Shown here piece after piece: positions 46,303 to 59,745 of a DNA stretch of 64,000 nt. A program made the position numbers and the translations under genes. The notes beneath the pieces were generated by a model. It was not told the origin of the DNA. It was given only the letters and a program-made list of their open reading frames with translations, and did no database searches. Each line of letters starts with the position of its first letter. The stretch's first letter is position 1. Source of the stretch: Sporosarcina obsidiansis (GTDB lineage: Bacteria; Bacillota; Bacilli; Bacillales_A; Planococcaceae). The DNA lies in the NCBI RefSeq assembly GCF_009651005.1, contig NZ_WHVW01000004.1, positions 1-64,000 on the forward strand. Direction: 5' to 3'.

Positions 46303-49300
46303 ACGTACAGATATCAAATCCATTCTCGTCATCGGCTCAGGTCCGATTGTCATCGGCCAAGCTGCAGAATTCGACTACGCAGGTACACAAGCGTGTCTTT
46401 CCCTAAAAGAAGAAGGCTACCGAGTCATCTTGATCAACTCCAATCCTGCAACGATCATGACGGATACAGAAATTGCAGATAAAGTATATATCGAGCCCAT
46501 CACGCTAGAGTTTGTCAGCCGCATTATCCGTAAAGAACGTCCGGATGCTCTATTGCCTACATTAGGTGGACAAACAGGTCTGAATATGGCGATTGAGTTA
46601 CAAGAATCAGGAATTTTAGATGAACTAGAAATTGAAATTCTAGGGACGAAACTAGATGCGATTCATAAAGCAGAAGATCGTGATTTATTCCGTACATTGA
46701 TGAATGAAATGGGAGAACCAGTTCCAGAAAGTGATATTATCCATAACTTGGAAGAAGCTTATGCTTTCGTCAAACAAATTGGTTATCCTGTCATTGTACG
46801 TCCGGCATTTACACTCGGCGGAACAGGTGGCGGAATTTGTCATAATGATGAGGACCTGGAAGAGATCGTAACGAGCGGTTTGAAGTATAGTCCAGTCACG
46901 CAATGTTTACTTGAAAAATCCATTGCTGGTTTTAAAGAAATTGAATATGAAGTAATGCGTGACTCCGCTGACAATGCGATTGTTGTCTGTAATATGGAGA
47001 ATGTCGATGCAGTTGGTATCCATACGGGCGATTCTATCGTGGCGGCACCATGCCAAACATTGACGGACCGCGAAAATCAAATGTTACGTAACGTTTCCCT
47101 ACGAATTATCCGTGCCTTGAAAATCGAAGGCGGCTGTAACGTTCAGCTAGCACTCGATCCATATAGTTTTGATTACTATATTATTGAAGTGAACCCGCGA
47201 GTGAGTCGTTCTTCTGCACTCGCATCAAAAGCGACGGGTTATCCGATTGCGAAGCTCGCTGCGAAAATTGCTGTTGGTTTAACACTGGATGAAATGATGA
47301 ACCCTGTGACGGGCAATACGTATGCGTGCTTCGAGCCAACATTAGATTATGTTGTAACGAAAATCCCGCGTTGGCCTTTCGATAAATTCGAATCAGCGAA
47401 GCGTAATCTAGGTACACAAATGAAAGCAACAGGCGAAGTAATGGCAATGGGTCGTACGTTCGAAGAGTCCATTCTAAAAGCCGTTCGTTCACTAGAAACA
47501 GGTCAATTTGACTTGTCACTTCCAGGTGGAGCGGAGATGACAGATGAATGGATTGAAAAGCGTATTCGAAAAGCGGGCGATGAGCGTTTGTTCTTCATCG
47601 GTGAAGCATTACGACGTGGTGTGACGATTGAGACTCTAAATGAATGGAGTGCCATCGACTTATTCTTCTTGCGTAAGTTTGAAAATATTGTACGTTACGA
47701 GGAATTGTTGAAAAATAATCCATTTGATCATGAAGTTGCTTATAAATCGAAGCGTCTAGGTTTTGCTGACATCACAATCGCAAAATTATGGAACACAACT
47801 GAGCGTGAAGTATATGAGTGGAGAAAAGAGCGAGAGTTGATTCCGGTCTACAAAAAAGTAGATACATGTGCAGGAGAGTATGAGTCAGATACACCATATT
47901 TCTACGGCACATATGAAGATGAAAACGAATCTGTCAGAACAGATAAAAAGAGTGTGGTCGTCTTAGGTTCAGGCCCAATCCGTATTGGACAAGGCGTGGA
48001 GTTCGACTATGCGACGGTACACTGTGTATGGGCGATTCAAGAAGCGGGTTATGAAGCGATTATCATTAACAACAACCCTGAAACGGTTTCGACGGACTTC
48101 TCGATCTCAGATAAGCTTTATTTCGAACCATTGACGATTGAAGATGTTATGCACATCATTGATTTAGAGCAACCAGAAGGCGTTATCGTTCAATTTGGCG
48201 GACAAACTGCGATTAACTTAGCGGCCGGATTGGAAGCTCGCGGTGTCAAAATCCTTGGAACTTCATTAGAGGATATCGATCGTGCAGAAAATCGTGATAA
48301 ATTTGAGCGAGCACTTCATGAAATTGGCGTACCTCAGCCTCTTGGTAAAACAGCATTATCTGTTTCAGAGGCAGTAGTGATCGCCAATGAAATCGGCTAC
48401 CCAGTTCTTGTACGTCCGTCCTATGTATTAGGTGGTCGTGCGATGGAAATTGTCTATCATGAACAAGAGTTGTTGCAATACATGGAAAATGCGGTGAAAG
48501 CAAGTCCAGAGCATCCAGTACTCATTGACCGATATTTGACTGGTACTGAAATTGAAGTGGATGCGATTTGTGATGGAGAAACGGTATTGATCCCGGGCAT
48601 CATGGAACATATTGAACGTGCAGGCGTACACTCCGGTGACTCCATTGCGGTCTATCCTCCACAAAATCTTTCACAATCCATGATCGAAACGATTGCGGAT
48701 TATACGAAACGTTTAGCTCTAGGCTTGAATATTAGAGGTTTGCTCAATATTCAGTTCGTCATTTCGGAAGGACAAGTATATGTGATAGAAGTGAATCCGC
48801 GTTCGAGCCGGACGGTGCCATTCCTAAGTAAAATCACGAATATTCCAATGGCGAATGTCGCGACTCAGTCGATTTTAGGTAAATCAATCGCTACACAAGG
48901 TTATGGAGATGGGCTTGCAGAAGCACCTGAAGGCGTGTATGTAAAAGTACCTGTATTCTCCTTCGCAAAACTGCGTCGCGTAGATATTACACTCGGACCT
49001 GAAATGAAATCGACAGGTGAGGTAATGGGGAAAGACAGTACGCTAGAGAAAGCACTTTATAAAGGCTTAGTCGCTGCGGGCATGGAAGTGAAGGAATACG
49101 GCTCTGTTTTAATGACTGTTTCTGATAAAGATAAGGAAGAAATTATCGAGATCGCAAAACGTTTTGTCGAAATCGGATACCGCATCTTAGCAACAGAAGG
49201 AACAGCTAAAGCACTAGAACAAGCAGAGGTTCAAGTGAAAACAGTTGGTAAGATTGGAACGGAAGGCCCGACGTTAATAGACGTCATTCAAAAAGGTCAA

Positions 49301-49488
49301 GCACAGCTAGTGATTAATACACTGACTAAAGGAAAACAGCCTGCCCGTGATGGCTTCAGAATCCGTCGTGAGTCCGTAGAAAATGGAGTGCCTTGCTTCA
49401 CTTCTATCGACACAGCAGACGCGATGTTATCTGTTATTGAGTCTATGACATTCCAAACAGACGCGATGCCAAAGCAGAAGGTGATAAA

Positions 49489-49492
<4 letters not shown>
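46295..49492 (+). CDS. carB: Carbamoyl-phosphate synthetase large subunit
   Basis: A 1065-aa two-half synthetase (PyrAB). Each half has an ATP-grasp domain: [19 protein letters not shown] and [18 protein letters not shown] in the first, [19 protein letters not shown] and [17 protein letters not shown] in the second. The C-terminal ~130 residues are the allosteric MGS-like domain. No catalytic residue looks lost, unlike carA. Start ATG 46295 follows AAAGGAG and overlaps carA; the stop overlaps pyrK by ATGA. Confidence 0.98.
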
Positions 49493-51885
<2,393 letters not shown>

Positions 51886-51889
<4 letters not shown>

Positions 51890-52515
51890 CTAGAGAAAAA
51901 CAAGTAGCTCAAATTTTATTACATGTCGGAGCAGTTGCTTTGAATCCCAAAGAACCATTTACATGGGCATCAGGTATTCAATCGCCAATCTACTGCGATA
52001 ATCGCTTAACGATGGCAGATCCAGTAGGACGAAAAGAAATTGCAGAAGGTCTTGCGGAGTTAATTCGAGTTCATTATCCTGAAACGACTGTGATTGCGGG
52101 AACGGCAACAGCAGGTATTCCGCATGCAGCATGGGTGGCGGATATTTTGAAATTGCCGATGGTTTACATTCGTTCCTCAGCAAAAGCGCATGGCAAAAGT
52201 CGTCAAATCGAAGGTAAGATCGAACCGAATGCAAAAGCAGTGATCATTGAAGATCTGATCTCAACAGGCGGCAGTAGCTTGAACGCAGCGAACGCTTTGC
52301 TGGCTGAAGACGTAGAAGTGAGCGGCATCGTCTCTATTTTCACATATGAACTTCAAAAAGCAGATGAAAAGTTCGCAGAAGCTAACCTTTCTTACCATAG
52401 CTTGACAAACTTCGCTGCCTTGACAGAAGTGGCTAAAGAAGACGGGGCAATTCAGGAAGAGTCTATGAATGAATTGATGGAATGGCATACGAAATTGAAG
52501 CAAGGTACATTATAA
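51886..52515 (+). CDS. pyrE: Orotate phosphoribosyltransferase
   Basis: A 209-aa type I phosphoribosyltransferase. The PRPP motif is AVIIEDLISTGGSSLNAANAL, and WASGIQSPIYCDNRL is the orotate-side block. It is the last gene of the pyr operon and is followed by a terminator. ATG 51886 follows AAGGGGATC. Confidence 0.97.
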
Positions 52516-52518
52516 GAG

Positions 52519-52551
52519 AAAGGTTCCCGTCATATGACAGGAACCTTTTTT
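52519..52551 (+). terminator. Terminator of the pyr operon
   Basis: AAAGGTTCC / GGAACCTTT stem (52519-52527, 52540-52548) with inner GTCAT/ATGAC pairing and TTTTTT. Confidence 0.92.
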
Positions 52552-52635
52552 GTAGATAAAAGAGGGGAAATACGACAAATAAGATATTAGTGAATGATCC
52601 AGGTTAGCTCACTAACTTCAAAAATATGCTAGTGA

Positions 52636-52762
52636 ATCGGAGTGGAAGGCGGCGACTCGGGGAGGATCAGCCCGACTGGTGAGACAACTTAAGGAGCTTG
52701 CGACTAGTTGGCTCACCGCGGGCCCTCCCGAACGCGTCCGCCTGGAACGCAGAGTAACGGTA
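52636..52762. repeat. GC-rich intergenic repeat, copy C
   Basis: About 127 bp between convergent pyrE and rqcH. Its inner part, read on the minus strand (GAGCCAACTAG...AGTTGTCTC), matches the hairpin core of copies D1 and D2 near 1300 and 1490, so it is the same family inverted. Its ends (GGAGTGGAAGGCGGCGACTC and CGTCCGCCTGGAACGCAGAG) match the style of copies A and B. It has no coding potential. Confidence 0.7.
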
Positions 52763-52779
52763 TCTTGCCCACTTCCATC

Positions 52780-54468
52780 TTATTTCCGAAGTTTTCGCAC
52801 TAAATCCTCATCTGGTGTAACAAACACGGTCTTTTGCTCAAAATAAATAACGAACCCAGGTTTTGCACCAGAAGGCTTTTTCACATGCCGAATTTCCGTA
52901 AAGTCCACTGGCACGGATGAAGATTCACGTGCTTTACTGAAATAAGCAGATAGTGTGGCGGCTTCTGCAATGGTTTCCTCATCAGGATTAGCATCATGGA
53001 TGACTACGTGAGAACCAGGTATGTCTTTTGTGTGTAACCAGACATGGTCTCGTGCTGCTAATTTAAACGTCAAATAATCATTTTGCTTATTATTTTTTCC
53101 AACCGAGATCGCGATTCCTGTTGAAGAAACAAAAGCTTCCGGTGCAGGCTTCTTTGGTTTGGCCTTCTTTTTGCTTCTACGAGCACGCATAAATCCAAGT
53201 TCGACCAATTCTTCACGTATTTCTTCTATATCAATTGGGGAAGCTTGGTATACTTGCTGTCGCACCATCTCGAAATATTCGATATCATCTTTTGTTTTTT
53301 CTAGTTGCTCCGCAATTCGGACAAGTGCCGTTTTAGCTTTTGTGTAACGAGAAAAATATTGTTGCGCGTTATCGATCGGTGTTTTTCGCGGATCAAGCGG
53401 AATGGTGACAGTCGACCCTTGCTCATAATAATTTTCTACCGTCACTTCATTATCGCCTTTTTGCAATAAGTAGTTATTCGCTGTCAATAATTCACCGTAC
53501 AGCTTTAACGTATCTAAATTCTGAGCTGTTTGTTGCTCCTTTTGCAGTTTTTTCGTTTTATTTTCTAACTTAGAGATTTCATTGGATAACCAGCGTTCCA
53601 AATCAATCGCCTGTGATTTGACTCGTTCTCGTTCGGCTCTTGCAAAATAAACTTTGTCGAGCAAATCAGCTAATGTGAAAAATGTTTGAGATGTCCCAGG
53701 TGCATGCGTCAATTCCACTGCAGAAAATAGCGTTTTCCGATCGTTTTCTACAACTGTAGGTTTCATTGAATCAATGGTGAAACTGTGTAAGAAAGACTCC
53801 CAAACACTATAAGGGTTCGCATCATTTTGCTGCAAACGATACAGCAGCTCAGCAGCCGTCAAAGGAGAAAAGCCTGCGAATTGCTGAACCAGATTTTTCG
53901 GTTCATGCACAGTTGGTAAGAAATTCATGAAATCCTCTTTTGACACTTGAAAAGGATCCAATTTATCCTGTGGAGGTGCTGGTATATAAGGCTGTCCAGG
54001 TAAAATCGTCCGATAACTGTTCACGGAAGGTGGCAAATGCTTCATGCTATCAATAATGAGATCACGTGTTGCATCCAGCAAAATCAAATTACTGTGTCTG
54101 CCCATAATTTCAATAACTAGCTTCCGCTCAATCTGATCACCTAGCTCATTTCGAGCTTGTACCTGAATCACCACAATTCGATCTGTCTCTTGTTGCTCAA
54201 TAGATGTAATCACACCGCCCTCCAACTGTTTGCGCAACACCATACAAAACAAAGGCGGCTCAGAAGGATTAGTCAGCACTTCATTCGTCAATTGCAGCCT
54301 CGCAAATGAAGGATGAAGAGACACTAATAATTTATGATTCTTGTTATTTGCTCGTATCTGAAAAATAATTTCCTGAGAATTCGGCTGGTGGATTTTAGAA
54401 ATCCGGCCAGTCTTCAATTGCTGCAACTCGCTCACAATTGCTTTCGTAAATAAACCATCAAATGCCAT
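52780..54468 (-). CDS. rqcH: Rqc2 homologue RqcH (NFACT protein, YloA/FbpA)
   Basis: A 562-aa NFACT protein. The N-terminal NFACT-N domain starts MAFDGLFTKAIVSELQ; a helix-hairpin-helix and a coiled coil (about 280-420) follow, then the NFACT-R domain (YLTFKLAARDHVWLHTKD, AYFSKARESSSVPVDFTE). RqcH recruits tRNA-Ala to stalled 50S subunits and adds C-terminal alanine tails that mark nascent chains for degradation. It was also described as a fibronectin-binding protein. Start ATG at 54468, after AGAGGAATCC. It is convergent with pyrE. Confidence 0.95.
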   Translation of the reverse strand: MAFDGLFTKAIVSELQQLKTGRISKIHQPNSQEIIFQIRANNKNHKLLVSLHPSFARLQLTNEVLTNPSEPPLFCMVLRKQLEGGVITSIEQQETDRIVVIQVQARNELGDQIERKLVIEIMGRHSNLILLDATRDLIIDSMKHLPPSVNSYRTILPGQPYIPAPPQDKLDPFQVSKEDFMNFLPTVHEPKNLVQQFAGFSPLTAAELLYRLQQNDANPYSVWESFLHSFTIDSMKPTVVENDRKTLFSAVELTHAPGTSQTFFTLADLLDKVYFARAERERVKSQAIDLERWLSNEISKLENKTKKLQKEQQTAQNLDTLKLYGELLTANNYLLQKGDNEVTVENYYEQGSTVTIPLDPRKTPIDNAQQYFSRYTKAKTALVRIAEQLEKTKDDIEYFEMVRQQVYQASPIDIEEIREELVELGFMRARRSKKKAKPKKPAPEAFVSSTGIAISVGKNNKQNDYLTFKLAARDHVWLHTKDIPGSHVVIHDANPDEETIAEAATLSAYFSKARESSSVPVDFTEIRHVKKPSGAKPGFVIYFEQKTVFVTPDEDLVRKLRK

Positions 54469-54522
54469 ACGGATTCCTCTTTCATTTCGTTTTGTTCCAT
54501 TTTAGCACTCATCGTATGATTA

Positions 54523-54531
54523 TGGTATAAT
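54523..54531 (+). promoter_or_regulatory. Possible extended -10 promoter toward gmk
   Basis: TGGTATAAT is a perfect -10 with the TGn extension on the plus strand; no good -35 is seen. If used, the gmk leader would be about 270 bases and would carry repeat copy B. Confidence 0.4.
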
Positions 54532-54633
54532 ATGAACAGATTGCATGCATGGGCCAGTTCGGTTAACTATACAAATCAACGACATATTATTCGATTATAG
54601 AATTTTACTGTTCTGTAAGTTGGAGCGTATCTA

Positions 54634-54719
54634 GTTGATTGGAGTGGAGGGTGGCGACTCCTGCGGGATTAGCTCACCGCGAGCCCCGCGGAAAGCGTCC
54701 GCCCGCAACGGAAATCAAC
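54634..54719. repeat. GC-rich intergenic repeat, copy B
   Basis: An 86-bp unit between divergent rqcH and gmk, with GTTGATT at the left end and AATCAAC at the right, and GGCGACTCCTGCGGGA...CCCCGCGGAAAGCGTCCGCC inside. This wording is very common in Bacillales intergenic repeats. The rest of 54469-54808 holds only the possible promoter and the gmk ribosome site. Confidence 0.7.
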
Positions 54720-54769
54720 GGTATAAGTACTGTACACTCTATACAAGTTGTCTAATTGACTAGGGCTAG

Positions 54770-55426
<657 letters not shown>

Positions 55427-55429
55427 ACG

Positions 55430-55654
55430 ATGCTATATCCATCAGTTGATTCATTAAAAGGGAAAGTTGATTCTAAATACACATTGGTTACATTGGCTGC
55501 CAAACGTGCGCGTGAACTACAGGAGAAAGAGAACGAATTGTTACATTCATATCGTTCCGAAAAAAGCGTAGGAAGAGCGCTAGAAGAAGTAGCTGCTGGT
55601 GTATTGATCAACCAACAGGCAGATGAATCAATCATTTACGAAGACGAAGTATAA
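55430..55654 (+). CDS. rpoZ: RNA polymerase omega subunit
   Basis: A 74-aa omega subunit that stabilises the beta' fold. The opening [20 protein letters not shown] and [10 protein letters not shown] are typical, as is the place after gmk. The start codon follows GGAGGGAG. A terminator hairpin comes 50 bp later. Confidence 0.95.
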   Translation: MLYPSVDSLKGKVDSKYTLVTLAAKRARELQEKENELLHSYRSEKSVGRALEEVAAGVLINQQADESIIYEDEV

Positions 55655-55703
55655 CTGAATTTAGGCGAGGAAAACCCTGGCTGAATAGAGTGAATAAAAA
55701 ACG

Positions 55704-55746
55704 ACTCCCTTGGAATTCAACCGTTCTCAGGGAGTTTGTTATTTTT
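55704..55746 (+). terminator. Terminator-like hairpin after rpoZ
   Basis: ACTCCCT / AGGGAGT stem (55704-55710, 55729-55735) with inner GAA/TTC pairing and a T-rich tail. It ends about 20 bp before the coaBC start. Confidence 0.78.
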
Positions 55747-55767
55747 TGAAAGGAGTAGGGACCCCCT

Positions 55768-56985
55768 ATGATAGAAAATAAAAACATTTTGCTTTGTGTG
55801 ACAGGTGGAATTGCTGTCTATAAAGCAGTAGCGCTAGTTAGTAAGTTATCGCAAGCAGGAGCTACTGTGAAAGTGGTCATGACTGATTCTGCTAAGGAAT
55901 TTGTGCAACCACTATCATTTCAAGTAATGTCTAAAAATGATGTCTACTTCGATACATTTGACGAAAAAGACTCCCGTGTGATTGCGCATATCGATTTAGC
56001 AGATTGGGCGGATTTGGTTGTAGTAGCTCCTGCAACGGCTAATGTCATTGGGAAGCTGGCAAACGGAATTGCAGATGATATGGTCACTACGATCTTGCTA
56101 GCTACCGAGGCTGATGTCTGGATTGCGCCTGCTATGAATGTACATATGTATTCCCATCCAGCTGTTGTAAGAAATATCGAGCGACTTTATTTAGATGGCT
56201 ATCGCTTTATCGAACCGTCAGAAGGATTTTTGGCGTGTGGTTATGTAGGCAAAGGTCGTTTGGAAGAACCTGAGCGGATTACCGAACTAGTTTGTCAATA
56301 TTTTAATGAAATGAACGATCAACCATTAAAAGGTAAAAAAGTAGTGATCACTGCGGGGCCGACACGTGAACGAATCGATCCGGTACGCTACATTTCTAAT
56401 TTCTCAAGTGGCAAAATGGGCTACGCAATGGCAGCAGCTGCTCAAAAACTAGGGGCAGAAACGGTGCTCATTTCGGGTCCTGTTGAATTGCCGATCCCTA
56501 CAGGCGTACAAATCATTCGTGTCGAGAGTGCTGCTGAAATGTATGATGCGATGCTCAGTCAGTATGATGATGCAAATATCGTCGTGAAATCTGCTGCAGT
56601 TGCAGATTATCGTCCTAAATCAGTTCATGCCCAGAAAATGAAGAAAAAAGAAGGCGACGACGTGCTGGAGCTAGAGCGTACAACGGATATCCTGAAATCG
56701 TTAGGAAAGCGTAAAGAACAGCAATTATTGATTGGATTTGCGGCTGAAACGATGGATGTCATTGCTTATGGAGAAAAGAAATTAGAATCTAAAAATTTGG
56801 ATTATATTATTGTGAATGACGTGACGGATCCAAGTGGTGGATTCGGCAGTGATACGAATGTCGTGACGTTGCTTTCAAGAGAGGGCGAGGCCATTCCATT
56901 TTCTGCTATGCCTAAGGAACAATTAGCGACTTGTTTATTTGAAACGATTCTTCAACAAGAAAGCAGTAAGCTACATGATCGCTGA
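55768..56985 (+). CDS. coaBC: Bifunctional phosphopantothenoylcysteine decarboxylase/synthetase
   Basis: A 405-aa two-domain enzyme of CoA synthesis. The FMN decarboxylase half (CoaC, 1-185) has VTGGIAVYKA, the APAMNVHMY block and ACGYVGKGRLEEP. The synthetase half (CoaB) has ITAGPTRERIDPVRYISNFSSGKMG (only the ends ITAGPTRE and SSGKMG cited as landmarks). ATG 55768 follows AAAGGAG. The 3' end overlaps priA by 11 bases. Confidence 0.96.
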   Translation: MIENKNILLCVTGGIAVYKAVALVSKLSQAGATVKVVMTDSAKEFVQPLSFQVMSKNDVYFDTFDEKDSRVIAHIDLADWADLVVVAPATANVIGKLANGIADDMVTTILLATEADVWIAPAMNVHMYSHPAVVRNIERLYLDGYRFIEPSEGFLACGYVGKGRLEEPERITELVCQYFNEMNDQPLKGKKVVITAGPTRERIDPVRYISNFSSGKMGYAMAAAAQKLGAETVLISGPVELPIPTGVQIIRVESAAEMYDAMLSQYDDANIVVKSAAVADYRPKSVHAQKMKKKEGDDVLELERTTDILKSLGKRKEQQLLIGFAAETMDVIAYGEKKLESKNLDYIIVNDVTDPSGGFGSDTNVVTLLSREGEAIPFSAMPKEQLATCLFETILQQESSKLHDR

Positions 56986-59383
56986 AGTCATCGTCGATGT
57001 GGCTGCTTATCCGATTGACCGTCCATTTGACTATGCAGTTCCAGTAGAATGGGAAAGCGTGATGGAGCCAGGAGTGAGAGTGAAAGTGCCGTTTGGTCCT
57101 CGCAAGGTCATTGGATATGTAACAGGGATTAAAACGGAAAGCGAACTGGAATCTGACAAGATCAAGCCAGTATTGGAGATACTAGATTTAGAGCCAGTTT
57201 TGTCAGCGGAATTGTTAGAATTGTCACGATGGATGGCAGCAGAAACAATTGCTTACGAAATAGATGCGCTACAAGTAATGCTACCGGCAGCCATGCGGGC
57301 GAAGTATGAGAAAATTATGCGCGTGATTAAATTGGAGCAGTTGGATGAAGCATTCCGAAAATTTTTAGGGAATCGCGAACAAGTGACATTGAAGCAGCTA
57401 CAAGATGCGGGATTATTGAGCGGAGCAAAGAAATACAGTAAAGAGGGAATCGTCCAAATTGATACAGCCGTTCAACAGAAAACGAAGATGAAAAAAGTAC
57501 GGATGATTCATATTCCTGATACGGAGCATTTGGAAGCGGCTTTGGCGGATACACATCCGAATGCGAAGAAACAAGCTGAATTATTACGCTGGTTGATTCT
57601 TCATCCTTCCAGCTCTTTAGAAGCTAGTGAAATTCTAAATCAATCAGGTGTGAATGCTAGCGTATTAAAAACGTTGCTCGATAAACAAATCATCGAACAG
57701 TCGCAGGTAGAAGTGTATCGTGAGCTCGATGCACCTAAAATGCGAGATAACGGTAAGCCTGAACAGCTAACAGACGAGCAACAAGTGGCATTGGCAGCGA
57801 TTGAACAAGCTAGTGACCGTCAGCAGGCCGAAACGTTTTTGCTGCACGGTGTAACCGGTAGCGGGAAGACGGAAATCTATTTGCAGGCAATTGATCATGT
57901 ATTGAAACAAGGGAAAGAAGCCATTGTCCTGGTACCTGAAATTTCATTGACTCCGCAAATGACCGCAAGATTTAAAGCGAGGTTCGGTGAATTGGTAGCT
58001 GTGTTGCATAGCGGATTGTCCTCTGGTGAAAAATATGATGAATGGCGGCGTATTCATCGTGGGGAAGTAAAAGTGGCCATTGGTGCGCGCTCTGCTGTAT
58101 TTGCTCCATTTACCAATTTAGGTCTGCTCATTTTAGATGAAGAGCATGAAGCCACTTATAAGCAAGAAGAATCTCCACGGTATCACGCTCGGGATGTAGC
58201 CATTTGGCGTGCTGAGTATCATCAATGTCCAGTCATATTAGGAAGTGCCACCCCTTCTTTAGAATCCTATGCTCGAGCTACGAAAGATGTCTATACGTTA
58301 TTAACGTTAACTAAACGTGCAAAACAGCAGGCGTTACCGAGCGTCCAGATTATTGATATGCGTGAGGAATTGAAGGCGGGAAACCGTTCGATGTTTTCCT
58401 TAGGATTGGCAGAAGCGATGCGTGAACGCCTGGAACGTAAAGAACAAATCGTTCTACTACTGAATAAAAGGGGATTCTCTAGTTTTGTGTTGTGTCGTGA
58501 TTGCGGTACGGTAGTAGAATGCCCGAATTGCGATATTTCATTGACCTATCATCGATCTACTGAAAGTCTGAAATGTCATTATTGTGGCCATGAGCAACCT
58601 GTGCCGCTAGAATGTCCGGAATGCACGAGTGAGCATATACGTTTTTTCGGAACGGGTACGCAAAAAGCGCAAGAAGAACTGGCTAAGATTGTACCGGAAG
58701 CACGAGTGATTCGGATGGATGTGGATACTACGAGGACAAAAGGAGCCCATGAGCGATTATTATATGATTTCGGAGAAGGAAAAGCGGATATATTACTTGG
58801 CACGCAAATGATTGCGAAAGGGCTGGATTTTCCTCGGATTACGCTTGTTGGTGTACTGGCTGCCGATACATCACTCCATTTAGCTGATTTTCGAGCGGCA
58901 GAAAAAACGTTTCAGCTGCTCACACAAGTTAGCGGTAGAGCGGGGCGGGATCAGTTGCCTGGTGAAGTTTATATTCAAACGTATGACCCGGAGCATTATG
59001 CGATTGAGTTATCGAAAACTCAGGAATTTGAGCCGTTTTACGAGTTGGAGCTAGCAAGGAGAAGACAGCTTGGTTATCCGCCATATTATTATGTAACGGT
59101 TGTGCATTTTAGCCATGAAGATGTATTGAAAGCTGCTGATTATGCGCAGAAAGGTACGAGTTTCATGGCAGAACGACTGTCTCCTTCTTCTTTCATAATC
59201 GGACCGACAGCAGCTGCGATAAGCCGTCTCAACAATAGATATCGTTATCAATGTTTGGTAAAATACAAACAAGAACCAGCGCTCATACCCGTATTGCAGC
59301 AGTTGCTGAAACATTATAAAACGAACTGGGCAAAAGATGGCCTAGTCATGTCCATCAACCGTGAGCCTACTGCGATTTTTTAA
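56975..59383 (+). CDS. priA: Primosomal protein N' (replication restart helicase)
   Basis: An 802-aa superfamily 2 helicase that reloads replisomes at stalled forks. After the N-terminal 3'-DNA-binding domain (DVAAYPIDRPFDYAVP), Walker A HGVTGSGKTEIYL lies near residue 295 and Walker B LDEEHEATY near 385. Eight zinc cysteines sit around 507-550 (CRDCG, CPNC, CHYCG, CPEC), and QVSGRAGRDQLPG is helicase motif VI. ATG 56975 lies inside coaBC; its ribosome site is weak, so translational coupling is likely. Confidence 0.96.
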   Translation: MIAEVIVDVAAYPIDRPFDYAVPVEWESVMEPGVRVKVPFGPRKVIGYVTGIKTESELESDKIKPVLEILDLEPVLSAELLELSRWMAAETIAYEIDALQVMLPAAMRAKYEKIMRVIKLEQLDEAFRKFLGNREQVTLKQLQDAGLLSGAKKYSKEGIVQIDTAVQQKTKMKKVRMIHIPDTEHLEAALADTHPNAKKQAELLRWLILHPSSSLEASEILNQSGVNASVLKTLLDKQIIEQSQVEVYRELDAPKMRDNGKPEQLTDEQQVALAAIEQASDRQQAETFLLHGVTGSGKTEIYLQAIDHVLKQGKEAIVLVPEISLTPQMTARFKARFGELVAVLHSGLSSGEKYDEWRRIHRGEVKVAIGARSAVFAPFTNLGLLILDEEHEATYKQEESPRYHARDVAIWRAEYHQCPVILGSATPSLESYARATKDVYTLLTLTKRAKQQALPSVQIIDMREELKAGNRSMFSLGLAEAMRERLERKEQIVLLLNKRGFSSFVLCRDCGTVVECPNCDISLTYHRSTESLKCHYCGHEQPVPLECPECTSEHIRFFGTGTQKAQEELAKIVPEARVIRMDVDTTRTKGAHERLLYDFGEGKADILLGTQMIAKGLDFPRITLVGVLAADTSLHLADFRAAEKTFQLLTQVSGRAGRDQLPGEVYIQTYDPEHYAIELSKTQEFEPFYELELARRRQLGYPPYYYVTVVHFSHEDVLKAADYAQKGTSFMAERLSPSSFIIGPTAAAISRLNNRYRYQCLVKYKQEPALIPVLQQLLKHYKTNWAKDGLVMSINREPTAIF

Positions 59384-59428
59384 ACTTATTCAATACTAAT
59401 ATAAACATACGACAGGTAAATAGCGCAG

Positions 59429-59551
59429 GGATTTCCGTTCCAGGTGGACACTTTCCTAGGGCGAGGCTGAGCCGCTTCCTCCGCTGCGCTACGTCCAGGG
59501 TCTCAGCTGTCTCGCTATTCCCGCAGGAGTCACCGCCTGAAACGGAAATCC
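59429..59551. repeat. GC-rich intergenic repeat, copy A, with 19-bp terminal inverted repeats
   Basis: A 123-bp unit between priA and def. Its ends are imperfect inverted repeats: GGATTTCCGTTCCAGGTGG (59429-59447) and the complement of GGATTTCCGTTTCAGGCGG (59533-59551). The centre holds CTGAGCCGCTTCC and GGTCTCAGCTGTCTC. The form is like a small non-autonomous element or a structured RNA. The remaining 59552-59745 has no recognisable feature apart from the def ribosome site. Confidence 0.75.
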
Positions 59552-59745
59552 TTTAGTTACAGTTTTATAAGTAGGATTGGAGCGAGAGCTGTCACGAAGA
59601 ACGGCTTTTGCGAGTAAAGCGAAGCGATAGGAGCACATCATTTCCTTTAATCCCGGAACACTCACTACGTATGTTTTCAAGCACATATTTTGGCGATGAG
59701 CCACACTTTTAAAGAACAATTTTTCAGTTTAAGAAATGAGGAATT

